The notes: generated by a model not told the origin, from the sequence alone. Shown: positions 1 to 8,383, counted from the stretch's first letter. The stretch is 64,000 bases of DNA from Paenibacillus taiwanensis DSM 18679 (GCF_000425125.1 NZ_AULE01000028.1:186001-250000), one strand, 5' to 3'. Translations and numbers: made by a program.

Positions 1-1
1 C

Positions 2-952
2 ATTCAAGCAGAGGGACAAGTGATTAGAGCCTATGTGCAGAGGCGATGGAATTTAGGGCCGCACATTGCCATCCATGTAGAAGTAGACCATGAGGCTTCT
101 TTTGACCGCGCGCTACACGTACTCCGACGTCGAATTGGCTCCTATTTAAAGAAGTACCCTTCTACTAAGCAATTGGATCAACGAAGTTATAAGGATCTAT
201 TCAGCAAATGGTCAACGCCTGAGCGTGATCCGAAATCAATTGAGCTTATTGCACCTAACAACAGCATTGTAGCAAGTGAGCTTCATATTGCAAATGAGTG
301 GTATGACAATGAAGCCATAGTGGAACTGCTGCACAGTTTTTATGCCTATACACATGAGTTAATTCTGAGCGAGATTGAACGAAGCCGTTCAAACAGCCGA
401 TTTCGCTTACTCCAAATGCTTCGGATGATGGCCGTTAATGGCGGCTACGACCTGCAGGAAGCTTTACTGCGCGGTCACCTTTCTCCCCGTGCTAAAGTGA
501 ACCAATATATTTCCAACTTACCGGAGCGTGACTTCGTTCAGGAGCAGTATGAAGCAGCCGATGCCCAGTTAGGCAGAACTGTCGATGAGGTTGTACAGGA
601 GCTTATTTTGCATACGACCAAGGATGGCCTGTATGTGGGGGAGGATGTTATCCTGCGTCGGTGGTCAGCTGCACGTAAGGAGCTGTACAACGCAATCTGC
701 AAGCTTTCTGAAGTAGGCGTGATCCCTAATCAATTGGCTTCCTATGAGCGATACGGTCATAAGTTCTCCGCTCTTCAGGTGCTAAACGATAGCGTAGTGG
801 CATTAATGCCACTGTTTCATATTAATCGGCATGAACAATTTATGTTGAAATTTTTGCTAGCTCGAAGTATGGAACGTGTGGAGAATCAAGGCATACATGC
901 GGGGTGCAGGATGCCTGTGACGATCCGTACAACAGCAAGTTTTGCCCAATAA
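2..952 (+). CDS. Thiopeptide/lanthipeptide-type bacteriocin maturation protein, 5' end outside window
   Basis: The frame is open to the left edge, so the GTG at 20 is probably internal and at least 316 residues are visible. Near the visible N-terminus is the pattern RRWNLGPHIAIHV, which resembles the conserved GPH-[LI]-x-[LI] strand of the thiopeptide-type bacteriocin biosynthesis domain (the C-terminal domain of split lantibiotic dehydratases). About 150 residues later GHLSPRAKVNQYI sits where that family has a G-Y-x-S-x-R-S-H segment. Family members remove glutamate from glutamylated Ser/Thr or build rings in RiPP precursors. The rest is mostly helical with no membrane segment. A small peptide gene follows 21 bp later, which fits a RiPP operon. 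The domain call is from pattern memory; an unrelated helical protein cannot be excluded. Confidence 0.55.
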   Translation: MQAEGQVIRAYVQRRWNLGPHIAIHVEVDHEASFDRALHVLRRRIGSYLKKYPSTKQLDQRSYKDLFSKWSTPERDPKSIELIAPNNSIVASELHIANEWYDNEAIVELLHSFYAYTHELILSEIERSRSNSRFRLLQMLRMMAVNGGYDLQEALLRGHLSPRAKVNQYISNLPERDFVQEQYEAADAQLGRTVDEVVQELILHTTKDGLYVGEDVILRRWSAARKELYNAICKLSEVGVIPNQLASYERYGHKFSALQVLNDSVVALMPLFHINRHEQFMLKFLLARSMERVENQGIHAGCRMPVTIRTTASFAQ

Positions 953-973
953 CAAGCAAAGGAGGGCTACCCT

Positions 974-1141
974 ATGGACGTGAACCCGCATCGAAGCGGT
1001 CCTCCAAGAACGGTAGAGAGTATTATTCAGATGAGAATGCAGGCGTTGTCTTCTCTGTTTCAGCGCATGAACGATCCGATGGCAGGGTTGAGTCGTGAAG
1101 CTGTTAAGGGACATATCGTGGAAAAAGATAAGTTTAAATAA
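974..1141 (+). CDS. 55-residue peptide gene linked to the RiPP-type enzyme
   Basis: ATG at 974 follows AAAGGAGGG (958-965), one of the strongest ribosome binding sites in the window, and the frame runs 55 codons to TAA at 1139-1141. The peptide starts MDVNPHRSGPPRTVES and ends GHIVEKDKFK. It has no Cys, few Ser/Thr, no signal peptide and no membrane segment; the middle could form an amphipathic helix with several Met and Gln. It lies 21 bp after the maturation-type gene and is probably cotranscribed. It could be a RiPP precursor or leader-like peptide, but the absence of Cys and an obvious core makes an accessory small protein equally likely. Confidence 0.65.
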   Translation: MDVNPHRSGPPRTVESIIQMRMQALSSLFQRMNDPMAGLSREAVKGHIVEKDKFK

Positions 1142-1353
1142 TACGTTCCAAAATGATTCACACATGTCCGCGTTTTTTTACTTCTATAGATGCCTCTAGT
1201 CATTTTTTGTCCGCCTGTATTTTACTCAACTCGTCTTAGCCAGTGGGCTCACATCCATTATGCATCTATCTATTGCATCATGACACTTCATTATACGTAA
1301 TTACACTACATCTAAGTTTATACTGTCTCAATAAATTTAACCATTTAGCAAGC

Positions 1354-1405
1354 AGGTAGCAGAGCGGGAATACACTTCAGTTTCCCATCGTCTGCTGCCT
1401 TTTTT
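1354..1405 (+). terminator. Rho-independent terminator
   Basis: AGGTAGCAGA (1354-1363) pairs with TCTGCTGCCT (1391-1400) with one wobble. An inner GGGAA/TTCCC pair extends the stem, and TTTTT follows. It lies about 210 bp after the 55-residue peptide gene and would end that operon. The rest of the 1142-1542 gap shows no gene. Confidence 0.7.
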
Positions 1406-1542
1406 GTGCTATTGCTGTACTTGAATGATACATAAAAGTGAACATGCTGCTACAGATCTTTCTCTGAAACAGCATGACGGGTCAAACCTACGTAAGCCGT
1501 ATGAAGCAAGGAACTGACTTTTATCAGAACGGTTGATGTATG

Positions 1543-2112
1543 TTATTTGACCATGGATTGTAAATCAACAACAGTTAGCTTGTCTGTGTGCTGGATGTTT
1601 ACGTTTAGATCAAATACCATTGCTATTTCGCGAAGGGGGACGTACAAGGTTCCTTTATTTACAAACGGGCTGTAACATTTGGATTGAGCCCATCTGCAAT
1701 TGTCCGATTTTGGCTTACTTATAAATGTTGGTTCGGACATCTCCGTATTATAAGGACGACCCTTTTGAACGAGCGGACGAGTTTGAAGCTGGTAACCGTG
1801 CTCATCGTTGCCCCACACTCTTACGGTTTTGTTATTATGTTGTGTCTCATAGTTGTGATAGACATGCTCTTCTTGGATTAGAGAGATATTTACGTTCAAA
1901 CCAAGCGCATGAGTCAGAAACTTAAAGGATACGTAAATTCTGCCGTCTTTTAAATAAACTTCATCATCTCTAGCCACTTTTCCCTCGAACTGGATGACGT
2001 AATTGGACGGGTCGTCTTCAGCTGTTGCCATCTGCCCTTTTACACTCATAACTATAACCAAAAAACATACTAGAGCTATCCAAACGAGCGAGGATATGTT
2101 TCTAACCCTCAC
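1543..2112 (-). CDS. Secreted copper-amine-oxidase N-terminal-like (stalk) domain protein
   Basis: I place the start at the GTG of 2112-2110, because AGGGGGT lies six bases upstream; the longer TTG start at 2130 has no ribosome binding site. The 189-residue product begins with a clear signal peptide (MRVRN, then a hydrophobic core to about residue 26). Two half-domains follow the pattern of the Paenibacillus 'copper amine oxidase N-terminal' stalk repeat. One is near residues 52-77 (DGRIYVSFKFL, LGLNVN) and one near 147-184 (KGTLYVPLREIA, FDLNVN). Two Cys eight residues apart (CRWAQSKC) lie between them and may form a disulfide. These repeats are non-catalytic, cell-surface structural domains. 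The gene stands alone, facing the decayed region. Confidence 0.7.
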   Translation of the reverse strand: MRVRNISSLVWIALVCFLVIVMSVKGQMATAEDDPSNYVIQFEGKVARDDEVYLKDGRIYVSFKFLTHALGLNVNISLIQEEHVYHNYETQHNNKTVRVWGNDEHGYQLQTRPLVQKGRPYNTEMSEPTFISKPKSDNCRWAQSKCYSPFVNKGTLYVPLREIAMVFDLNVNIQHTDKLTVVDLQSMVK

Positions 2113-2281
2113 GGTTTTACCCCCTAACAATACTGGTGAAAATTAAGTTCATACTATATAGACTCTTGCTACCTCTAAAATATTTCAATTTTCGCTATAA
2201 TTATTAGGAAAAATGAAATTTGAGATGATTTTAGGATCAGATGGAATAGCTGGATGTTGATTTCCATGCGCAAGTTTTTGT

Positions 2282-2482
2282 TTAGAAGATTGTAAAAACA
2301 CCATTTTTTAGTGCTTTATAGGTGATTAATATTTGCTCGCTTGTCGTTAACAGCTCTAAATTTTTAATTTTAATTTGTGCAAACGGAATTCCGGCTTCTA
2401 CCTCCTGTTGTGAAAGTGCTTTAGTCTCGGAAAATAGCTGTTCCTGTTGTACAGGGAATGTGCATAGGTTTTGCTTTACCAA
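2282..2482 (-). CDS. Short unknown ORF, possibly a gene remnant
   Basis: This 66-codon frame (MVKQNLCTFPVQQEQ... to ...ALKNGVFTIF) has plausible coding composition but no good ribosome binding site and no family I recognise. It lies opposite and just upstream of the broken SUKH gene in a stretch that looks decayed. It may be a fragment of a neighbouring lost gene or chance. Confidence 0.22.
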   Translation of the reverse strand: MVKQNLCTFPVQQEQLFSETKALSQQEVEAGIPFAQIKIKNLELLTTSEQILITYKALKNGVFTIF

Positions 2483-2524
2483 TATTAGTATAGAGAATTT
2501 CTTTTATCAATTGGTCATGATGCA

Positions 2525-2839
2525 GGATTGCTTTTTCGAGGAACGGATATATTATTTCGTAATGTAGAGGACCTCTTGGAGCTTAGAAATGAAGCAGAAG
2601 ACTTATTTGGAAGAAAATGAAGAGAATTTCAACTTGCCAACTGATGATTTGTTTTTTCAATGCACCAAGGATATGAATTTAATTTCCTTGTTCTATCAGA
2701 AGGTAATGACCCTCAAGTTTATCAGTAAGTTGGGGGAGATGGCCCTGCTGTTTTAGTGTGGGACAGTTTCAGTACAATTCTTAGACAATCAATAAGTTCA
2801 TGCGCTCAAGCTATAAAGAATGGGATTATTCCTTTTTAA
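2525..2839 (+). pseudogene. Broken SUKH (SMI1/KNR4) family immunity-type gene
   Basis: Two frames join into one recognisable protein. Frame one (from 2525) reads GLLFRGTDILFRNVEDLLEL and stops at TGA 2618-2620. A shifted frame gives EENEENFNLPTDDLFF. The first frame resumes at 2660 with MHQGYEFNFLVLSEGNDPQV, then hits TAA at 2726-2728 and continues VLVWDSFSTILRQSISS to TAA 2837-2839. The MHQGY-x-F and SEG-x-DP-x-V patterns are typical of SMI1/KNR4 (SUKH) proteins, many of which are immunity proteins to polymorphic toxins. The shifts fall at an A4 tract near 2615 and a T6 tract at 2652-2657. No toxin gene is visible beside it, so this is a decayed orphan. Confidence 0.7.
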
Positions 2840-3430
2840 TGGTCGGGGAGTGCTTAATGAAACCATCATTTAACCTATAACACATATAATACCCTTATAA
2901 AGATTTCTACGCTTCGATTGTACGCACATCAAATGCTTTAATTTTATAACCTAATTTACGCTATTCTGTTACATTGAACGGGTTGATTATGGTCAGATTC
3001 TACCATGATTGGCCTGTTTTTTGTTATGTTCGCTTTCTCGCAGATTTTTTGAATATGACACCCACAATATAAACACATATAACGATGTATAGGGGGAGAA
3101 GAATATGTCCCCAGCTTTCAGCGAGTGAGATTATAACTACTCCATAAAAGAGCAAATTTATTAGTATATAAACGCTTTAAAAGATAATGGTTCTGTAGAG
3201 CTAAATATTTTAGAGCTGAATCAGAAAAAGCATGAATAGGGATAAATGGTACTAAATAGAACGGAACTCGTGACAATAACGGACAAAATTCGACATTTTT
3301 ATATCAAATTAAAAACAGAGACAGTATAATTTAGGATTTCTTTTCATTATGAACTCCTACATGGTTGCCTGTTTTTTCTTTTATAGTTATTATTATCAGT
3401 AGTAGTAAAGTATCAATTTGGAGGTGGGAC
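2840..3430. other. Decayed gene-free stretch before comQ
   Basis: No open frame with a ribosome binding site is present. A hairpin (GATTATGGT at 2985-2993 with ACCATGATT at 3002-3010, followed by a T6 run) may be a relic terminator. TATAAT at 3325-3330 is a possible -10 for comQ, about 100 bp upstream of its start, but I see no convincing -35. The AT-rich composition and the broken gene upstream suggest deletion-prone DNA. Confidence 0.4.
2983..3020 (+). terminator. Possible terminator hairpin
   Basis: GATTATGGT pairs with ACCATGATT with one wobble and one end mismatch across an 8-base loop, and TTTTTTG follows at 3016. It would separate the broken SUKH gene from the com locus. Confidence 0.35.
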
Positions 3431-4357
3431 ATGGAAGTTGAGTTAGTGCGAATAAAAGAGGAATTGCTCGCATCAATCGACGAATATTTTCAAGATTCGC
3501 TACGGACGTATGCGCGTACTTTCTTGGAAGACAAGCTGGAGGAAGGTACTCATTTTGGCTTGTTAACCGTATTCCACTATCGCATGTTCGGAGGAGAAGG
3601 AGAACGAATCTATCAGGCAGCGGCCGCTATCGAACTGTTTGTGTTGAGCTGTGACATGTTTGATGATATTCAGGATCAGGATGCGCCGTCTAAGCCGTGG
3701 ATGCAGGTTCCTCAACCTCTTGCTATTAATGTAGCACTAGGCTTTATGGTATTAGGGCATCAGTGTATGGGAAATAGTTCATTAGACCATGAACGGATAC
3801 AGCTTTTATCTGATCAAGTAGATCGATTACTTCTGAAATCCATAAATGGTCAGATGATGGATTTGCAAAATGATGTGGCTGATCCAGATGGGTATACGAA
3901 CATGATTACCATGAAATCTGCATCCATATTGGTCATGGCCTGTATGGCAGGTGTTATTCTTGCTACTGGGGCCTGGAATGAGACGGTTGCTAATTATGCG
4001 ACCGAAATGGGTCTTGGGGCACAGCTGTACAATGACTACCGCAATATGCTTCGTTGGCACGAGTCAAGCGATATCCTATCGGATAGACGAACGTTGCCGA
4101 TCTTATTAATGTCGGAAGAGCTTGAGAAGGCACAGCTTGTGTCAAGTGAAGGATCTAATCCGTTAGCCCTATATTTAAGCGAACATGAGAATACGGAAGA
4201 GATTGTTACGCTGCTGGACCAAACAGGTGTGAGGACATACATAGAGGTATTATTGAAGGGCCATTACTATCAATGTTTAGAACTCTTTGATTCTCTGTCG
4301 CCACCCATTCCCATACGTGAACACTTTATTAAGTATTTTGTGCAACCCAAAAGTTAG
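3431..4357 (+). CDS. comQ: ComQ isoprenyl transferase for the ComX pheromone
   Basis: The start is ATG 3431 behind GGAGGTGGG (3420-3428); a longer frame from 3365 has no ribosome binding site. The 308-residue product has the polyprenyl-synthase fold signature DDIQD (Asp78, Asp79, Asp82) for Mg-diphosphate binding and a second acidic site NDYRN near 201. Known ComQ proteins attach a geranyl or farnesyl group to the conserved Trp of pre-ComX and help process it. The following comX, comP and comA genes make the assignment firm despite fast sequence divergence in this family. Length fits ComQ (about 300). Confidence 0.9.
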   Translation: MEVELVRIKEELLASIDEYFQDSLRTYARTFLEDKLEEGTHFGLLTVFHYRMFGGEGERIYQAAAAIELFVLSCDMFDDIQDQDAPSKPWMQVPQPLAINVALGFMVLGHQCMGNSSLDHERIQLLSDQVDRLLLKSINGQMMDLQNDVADPDGYTNMITMKSASILVMACMAGVILATGAWNETVANYATEMGLGAQLYNDYRNMLRWHESSDILSDRRTLPILLMSEELEKAQLVSSEGSNPLALYLSEHENTEEIVTLLDQTGVRTYIEVLLKGHYYQCLELFDSLSPPIPIREHFIKYFVQPKS

Positions 4358-4406
4358 CAAGAACTAGAAGTTTCATATACTACTATTTATTTGGAGGAGA
4401 TTTATA

Positions 4407-4580
4407 ATGATTAAGAACTTTATTCAAGAACTATTAGCGGATAATTCGAAAAGAGAAATGTTTTTGCAAGGGAAACTTAATTTGGCTGGAGTATCGTCCA
4501 TTCAACAACGAGCAATAATGGAAACTTTACAGCCTGAACAGCGTTCCGCAAAGGACAATGTATTTCGTTATTGGCAATAA
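4407..4580 (+). CDS. comX: ComX pheromone precursor
   Basis: This 57-codon gene begins at ATG 4407 with TTGGAGGAG at 4391-4399. It lies 49 bp after comQ and 13 bp before the likely comP start. The product starts MIKNFIQELLADNS and ends DNVFRYWQ. The only Trp is the penultimate residue, where ComX precursors carry the isoprenylated Trp near the C-terminus. Position, size (55-73 residues in known ComX) and Trp placement identify it although the sequence itself is variable. The mature pheromone should be the last 5-11 residues carrying a modified Trp56. Confidence 0.9.
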   Translation: MIKNFIQELLADNSKREMFLQGKLNLAGVSSIQQRAIMETLQPEQRSAKDNVFRYWQ

Positions 4581-4582
4581 GA

Positions 4583-4589
4583 GAGGTGG
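4583..4589 (+). promoter_or_regulatory. Ribosome binding site that decides the comP start
   Basis: GAGGTGG at 4583-4589 is the only good ribosome binding site near the comP 5' end. The next in-frame codons after the TAA at 4591 are ATA (4594) and ATC (4597); no ATG, GTG or TTG is in frame until TTG 4645, which has no binding site. Confidence 0.55.
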
Positions 4590-4593
4590 ATAA

Positions 4594-6936
4594 ATAATCC
4601 GAGCAATTAGGTGGAAAGATTTAATTTTTACAACTGTTATTATATTGATAATTATTTATCTGATTACAGCTTCGTTGAGTCATGCCATGATAGGACTGAT
4701 GGTGTACAAAGATGAAAGTAATCAGTATGTAGTATCGGAAGTAACACCTTTTGATAAGGCAGACGAGTATGGAATTAAGCGTGGAGAAGTTGTACTGGAA
4801 GTAGATGGGATGCCGCCATCTAATAACTTGTTCGTAACGAAGTTTGGTAATATAGAGCAGGTTGACTCGTTATTAGTCAGGAAATTAGATGGTACAGTTG
4901 AGGCGATACAAATTGATCATGACTGGCTAGCAAACATGCGATCAGGAACTTTATTTTTTCATATTCTTGTTCCTAGTCTGGTACTGGTTGTGTTTCTCTT
5001 AATGTCTTGTGTAGTCTATGCAAAGAGAAAGGACGACAAAGCTGCAAGATTGTTAATTCTTTTCTTTGTATGCATTGGCATCATCTACTTTAGCTCACCT
5101 GTTTCGGGAAAGCTTGATCTTGTTGCAAGAGTATTAATTTCTTTATTGCCGCTAGGTTTTTGCTTATTTATGTATTTTATGAATGCGTATTTGTCCAGGT
5201 ATAGAATTAAATTTGTTAATAATTATATCCTGCACTTACTTAGCATAATTGTGTTGTTGCAGTGCGTTGCTAAGATGTTGTTTCATATTGATATCATCAA
5301 AGCTGATATATCGGGAACAATAAGTGCTATGTATTATAGTACAATTGTCTTTGCAAATGTAGTATGTTTGTATAGACTCATTGCTCTATTTATTCAGTAT
5401 CGTTTTACGAAGTTAAATCCATTATTTAAGTTTATGCTTGCCGCGCATTCATTAGCATTTGTACCATTTGTGACGATGAACGTGATTTCATTGTCTCTTT
5501 TTAGAGTACAATTACTTCCTGCTTATTTTACTACTTTATTTGTTTTAGTTCTTCCAATAAGCTACATGTACTTAATTACATCTAACAGGTTGTTTGATAT
5601 TGATTTTATTTTGACAAGGTTTAAATATTACACATCACTCGCATTGGTTCCATCCCTTCTGGTGTTATTCTTTTTGGCGATTATTTATAATGCTAATTAT
5701 GATCATACCTGGGTTCAATGGTTCCAGATTTTTGTTGTAATTCATATTGGATTTACGCTCTTTCTTTATCTAAAGGAGCAAGTAGATTATAAATTTAGAC
5801 CTAAGCTCTTTAAGCAGATGTATAGCTATCAAGATAGTCTGGATCGTTTTTCCCGATCAATGGCTCGTGTTATGAAGAAGGAAGATCTTATCCGTGCGAT
5901 TGAACAGGAAGTCACTTCTATGCTGCCACTGAGTCGGTTCCAATTTCTTACGGTTAATAGCTCTCATGCGAGAGTGAATCCATCTCCTACTAATGATGTA
6001 GATCATGACATTGCGAAGTATCTACTAGCAAATGTAGAATCTCTTCAAGTAGCAGAGGTCATTACGATGCCACAGGGTGTCGCTTTAATTGTAGGGCAAC
6101 GCAAAGAAGAGATTCATGTCATCTGGATTGGCAACAAGAGTAATCGCACCCTATTTAATGTGGACGAACTGCGTTGGCTCAAAACAATTGCTAATTACAC
6201 TAGCATTGTGTATGAGAATTTGCATTTTCTGGACAACTTTATGGAGCAGTTGGAAGATGAAATGCGTCAAACGCAATCTTCTACCTCGCCTTGGTTGCTG
6301 CGGCTGTTGTTTTTGCTATCAGAGAATGAGCGTCGTCGCCTAGGCTCGGATTTGCACGATTCCGCGCTTCAAGACCAGTTGATCTGGTACCGGAGGCTGG
6401 AAACCTTTATGGCCGACAACAAAATACCTAAGCACATGCAAAATGAGCTTTATCAAATTAAGGAAGGGCTGCTTGACGTTATCCATCAGATTCGCGAGAC
6501 GTGTAACGAACTCAGACCGCCTTTGTTGACTGAGCTTGGTGTAGTAGAGGCTGTTGAGTTTCTAACCGATCATTTGCAGCTTCAGGTGAACTTTGCGGTT
6601 GTGCTTCAGGCCAAGCCTGTTACGGCCACTTTAAGCGAAGAACAGATTACTGCGGTCTATCGAATTATGCAAGAGCTGCTGCGTAATACGGAGAAGCATG
6701 CAAAGGCCAATAAAGTTGTGATCGACATTGAAGAGGATGACACTCACATTTACCTAGCCTATAAAGATGATGGAGTTGGTATGAATTTGGACAACCTACA
6801 ATCATCATTTAGCCATATGGGACTGTCAGGAATACGTGAGCGTGTGATTAGCTTGGAAGGTGAGATTGAGTTTCATGCGGAAGAGGGCCGTGGGTTCGCA
6901 GTAAGCATGAAGATTCCAATTAAATTGTCAAAATGA
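4594..6936 (+). CDS. comP: ComP membrane sensor histidine kinase for ComX
   Basis: From the probable ATA start the product is 780 residues, close to the 769 of B. subtilis ComP. The N-terminal part (IRAIRWKDLIFTTVIIL...) forms the first membrane segment, which starting at TTG 4645 would cut. Next comes a short extracellular PDZ-like region (SEVTPFDKADEYGIKRGEVV, DGMPPS). About seven further membrane helices follow, then a cytoplasmic HisKA_3 box ENERRRLGSDLHDSALQD with the phosphorylated His588. The HATPase domain has its N-box at Asn698 and a DDGVGMN motif. It senses extracellular ComX and phosphorylates ComA. The GC content is low in the membrane part and normal in the kinase part, as is common for this polymorphic locus. 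Confidence 0.92.
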   Translation: MIRAIRWKDLIFTTVIILIIIYLITASLSHAMIGLMVYKDESNQYVVSEVTPFDKADEYGIKRGEVVLEVDGMPPSNNLFVTKFGNIEQVDSLLVRKLDGTVEAIQIDHDWLANMRSGTLFFHILVPSLVLVVFLLMSCVVYAKRKDDKAARLLILFFVCIGIIYFSSPVSGKLDLVARVLISLLPLGFCLFMYFMNAYLSRYRIKFVNNYILHLLSIIVLLQCVAKMLFHIDIIKADISGTISAMYYSTIVFANVVCLYRLIALFIQYRFTKLNPLFKFMLAAHSLAFVPFVTMNVISLSLFRVQLLPAYFTTLFVLVLPISYMYLITSNRLFDIDFILTRFKYYTSLALVPSLLVLFFLAIIYNANYDHTWVQWFQIFVVIHIGFTLFLYLKEQVDYKFRPKLFKQMYSYQDSLDRFSRSMARVMKKEDLIRAIEQEVTSMLPLSRFQFLTVNSSHARVNPSPTNDVDHDIAKYLLANVESLQVAEVITMPQGVALIVGQRKEEIHVIWIGNKSNRTLFNVDELRWLKTIANYTSIVYENLHFLDNFMEQLEDEMRQTQSSTSPWLLRLLFLLSENERRRLGSDLHDSALQDQLIWYRRLETFMADNKIPKHMQNELYQIKEGLLDVIHQIRETCNELRPPLLTELGVVEAVEFLTDHLQLQVNFAVVLQAKPVTATLSEEQITAVYRIMQELLRNTEKHAKANKVVIDIEEDDTHIYLAYKDDGVGMNLDNLQSSFSHMGLSGIRERVISLEGEIEFHAEEGRGFAVSMKIPIKLSK

Positions 6937-6958
6937 CGTGAAGAAAGGGACGATATAC

Positions 6959-7609
6959 GTGATTCGTATCTTGTTGGTTGATGATCATCCTTCTGTAGGA
7001 GAAGGTACGAAGACCATGTTAGAGCAGGACCCGAACTTAAACGTAACATTTGTGCTGTCTGCAGTTGAAGCGCTAGAAGCGGTAAAGCACGAGGAATTTG
7101 ACATTTTTCTGTGTGATCTGAATATGCCTACCATAAGTGGGATGGAATTAACGAAGCGGTTAATACAAGAGGACCCGGATCGTCGGGTCCTTATTTATAC
7201 GGGCTATGAGATCAATACGCATTTCAACCTGCTAGTGGAAACGGGCGTTTCCGGATTTATTTCGAAGACGGCGCCACGGGATCAACTTCATCATGCCATT
7301 TATTGTGCAATGCACGGCGAGGCGATGATTCCTGTCACACTCTTGCGACAGCTGCGCAGAAGTGAGGTTAAGATTCAGAAGGGCGAGAAATCAATCGAAG
7401 AAGCCTCTATTACCGAACGTGAACAACAAATTTTGCAGGGCGTAGCAGACGGCATGAGCAACAAGAACATCGCGCTTATGCTGATGATGAGTCAACGTAC
7501 AGTGGAGTACAATCTAACCCGTATTTTTGAAAAGTTAGGTGTCAGTTCAAGATCTGAAGCCATTGTAGAAGCAAAACGATTGGGTCTAGTTCGAATGGAG
7601 TCCTTTTAA
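6959..7609 (+). CDS. comA: ComA response regulator
   Basis: I use GTG 6959 (AAAGGGA at 6943-6949), giving MIRILLVDDHPSVGEGTKTM, which lines up with the B. subtilis ComA start. The GTG at 6938 would add seven unlikely residues. The 216-residue product has a receiver domain with acidic pair Asp8/Asp9 and phosphoacceptor Asp53 (FLCDLNMP). A LuxR/NarL-type helix-turn-helix (ITEREQQILQGVADG to SRSEAIVEAK, about 150-214) follows. It is the output of the ComX-ComP pathway and normally activates competence or antimicrobial genes. It starts 22 bp after comP, with the reading frames nearly touching. Confidence 0.93.
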   Translation: MIRILLVDDHPSVGEGTKTMLEQDPNLNVTFVLSAVEALEAVKHEEFDIFLCDLNMPTISGMELTKRLIQEDPDRRVLIYTGYEINTHFNLLVETGVSGFISKTAPRDQLHHAIYCAMHGEAMIPVTLLRQLRRSEVKIQKGEKSIEEASITEREQQILQGVADGMSNKNIALMLMMSQRTVEYNLTRIFEKLGVSSRSEAIVEAKRLGLVRMESF

Positions 7610-7684
7610 ACAGAAGCATCAAGGTAGGCCCTTGAAGTCGAACTCTTTCTTATACCAAAGCACTAATTAATATATGAATATATG

Positions 7685-7713
7685 TTGATTAATAGGATAT
7701 ATCGCCTTATAAT
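7685..7713 (+). promoter_or_regulatory. Near-consensus sigma-A promoter
   Basis: TTGATT (7685-7690), a 17-bp spacer and TATAAT (7708-7713) lie 57 bp before the gene at 7770. This is the best vegetative promoter I saw in the window. I found no palindrome resembling a ComA box directly upstream. Confidence 0.75.
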
Positions 7714-7769
7714 GGGCATGTAGAACTATGCTGTTGCATAAATATGGGTATTTTGAGAGGAGGAATTAG

Positions 7770-8171
7770 ATGTCAAGGGCTTATGAGATGAGCTTGGCGA
7801 GGCAGCTAAGTTATGTATTTGAGGAGTTGGAACCGGAACTGCTAGGTTTGACCGGGGGGACCTTGGTCGTTTGTATCCGTAATGATTCCATAGGTAAGTT
7901 TGGTGTTAGACATGATGCTATGGAAAGCCAAGACGGTGTTATTGTCCCGCTCCGCAAAGGTCTGCAAAAAAATCACGTGACTTCATTCCGCCTAATGGCG
8001 ATGGAAGCACTAAAGCGCAAGAAGAATTGGACACACGGTGAGATTGTATTTGACTTTACAATGAAGCAGGATACGCTGCTCGTGAGTACATGGTTTGAAT
8101 CCAATTATAACATGTCCAATTTGTTAGAGAAATTCCCTTATTCAGAGCCACATCAAGCATCCCGTCGTTAA
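7770..8171 (+). CDS. Conserved-looking protein of unknown function downstream of comA
   Basis: ATG 7770 follows GAGAGGAGGAATTAG, an excellent ribosome binding site, and has its own near-consensus promoter. The 133-residue soluble product (MSRAYEMSLARQLSYVFEEL...) has no signal peptide or membrane helix. Its middle is strand-rich (GGTLVVCIRNDSIGKFGVRHD, DGVIVPLRKGL), and a helical segment (SFRLMAMEALKRKKNW) precedes a final strand region. I do not recognise the family. It is clearly a real gene by composition and signals. Nothing ties it to ComA except position. Confidence 0.8.
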   Translation: MSRAYEMSLARQLSYVFEELEPELLGLTGGTLVVCIRNDSIGKFGVRHDAMESQDGVIVPLRKGLQKNHVTSFRLMAMEALKRKKNWTHGEIVFDFTMKQDTLLVSTWFESNYNMSNLLEKFPYSEPHQASRR

Positions 8172-8346
8172 TCCTCTTACATCACGCTTCCCTAACATCC
8201 TTTAATCGGATCGTCCCATAACTTATATTGTTATCCGTACCTTGAATGATGCTGGAGCCGCAGCACAAAGGATGTCCAAGGGAAAGAACTGTCCTAATTG
8301 CTACAATTCGTCACATTTGTAGATGTACATACCGTTTGAAAATAAG

Positions 8347-8383
8347 AGCGTTGGGCCGATGAGGTTCAGCGCTTTATTTAATT
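8347..8383 (+). terminator. Probable terminator
   Basis: A 7-bp stem AGCGTTG/CAGCGCT with one wobble and a 13-base loop, followed by an AT-rich TTATTTAATT tract. Confidence 0.5.

Noticed and set aside
8230-8320. Short frame ending NCPNCYNSSHL that looked like a zinc-binding or peptide tail
   Set aside because: No start codon with a ribosome binding site, and the upstream frame closes at once.
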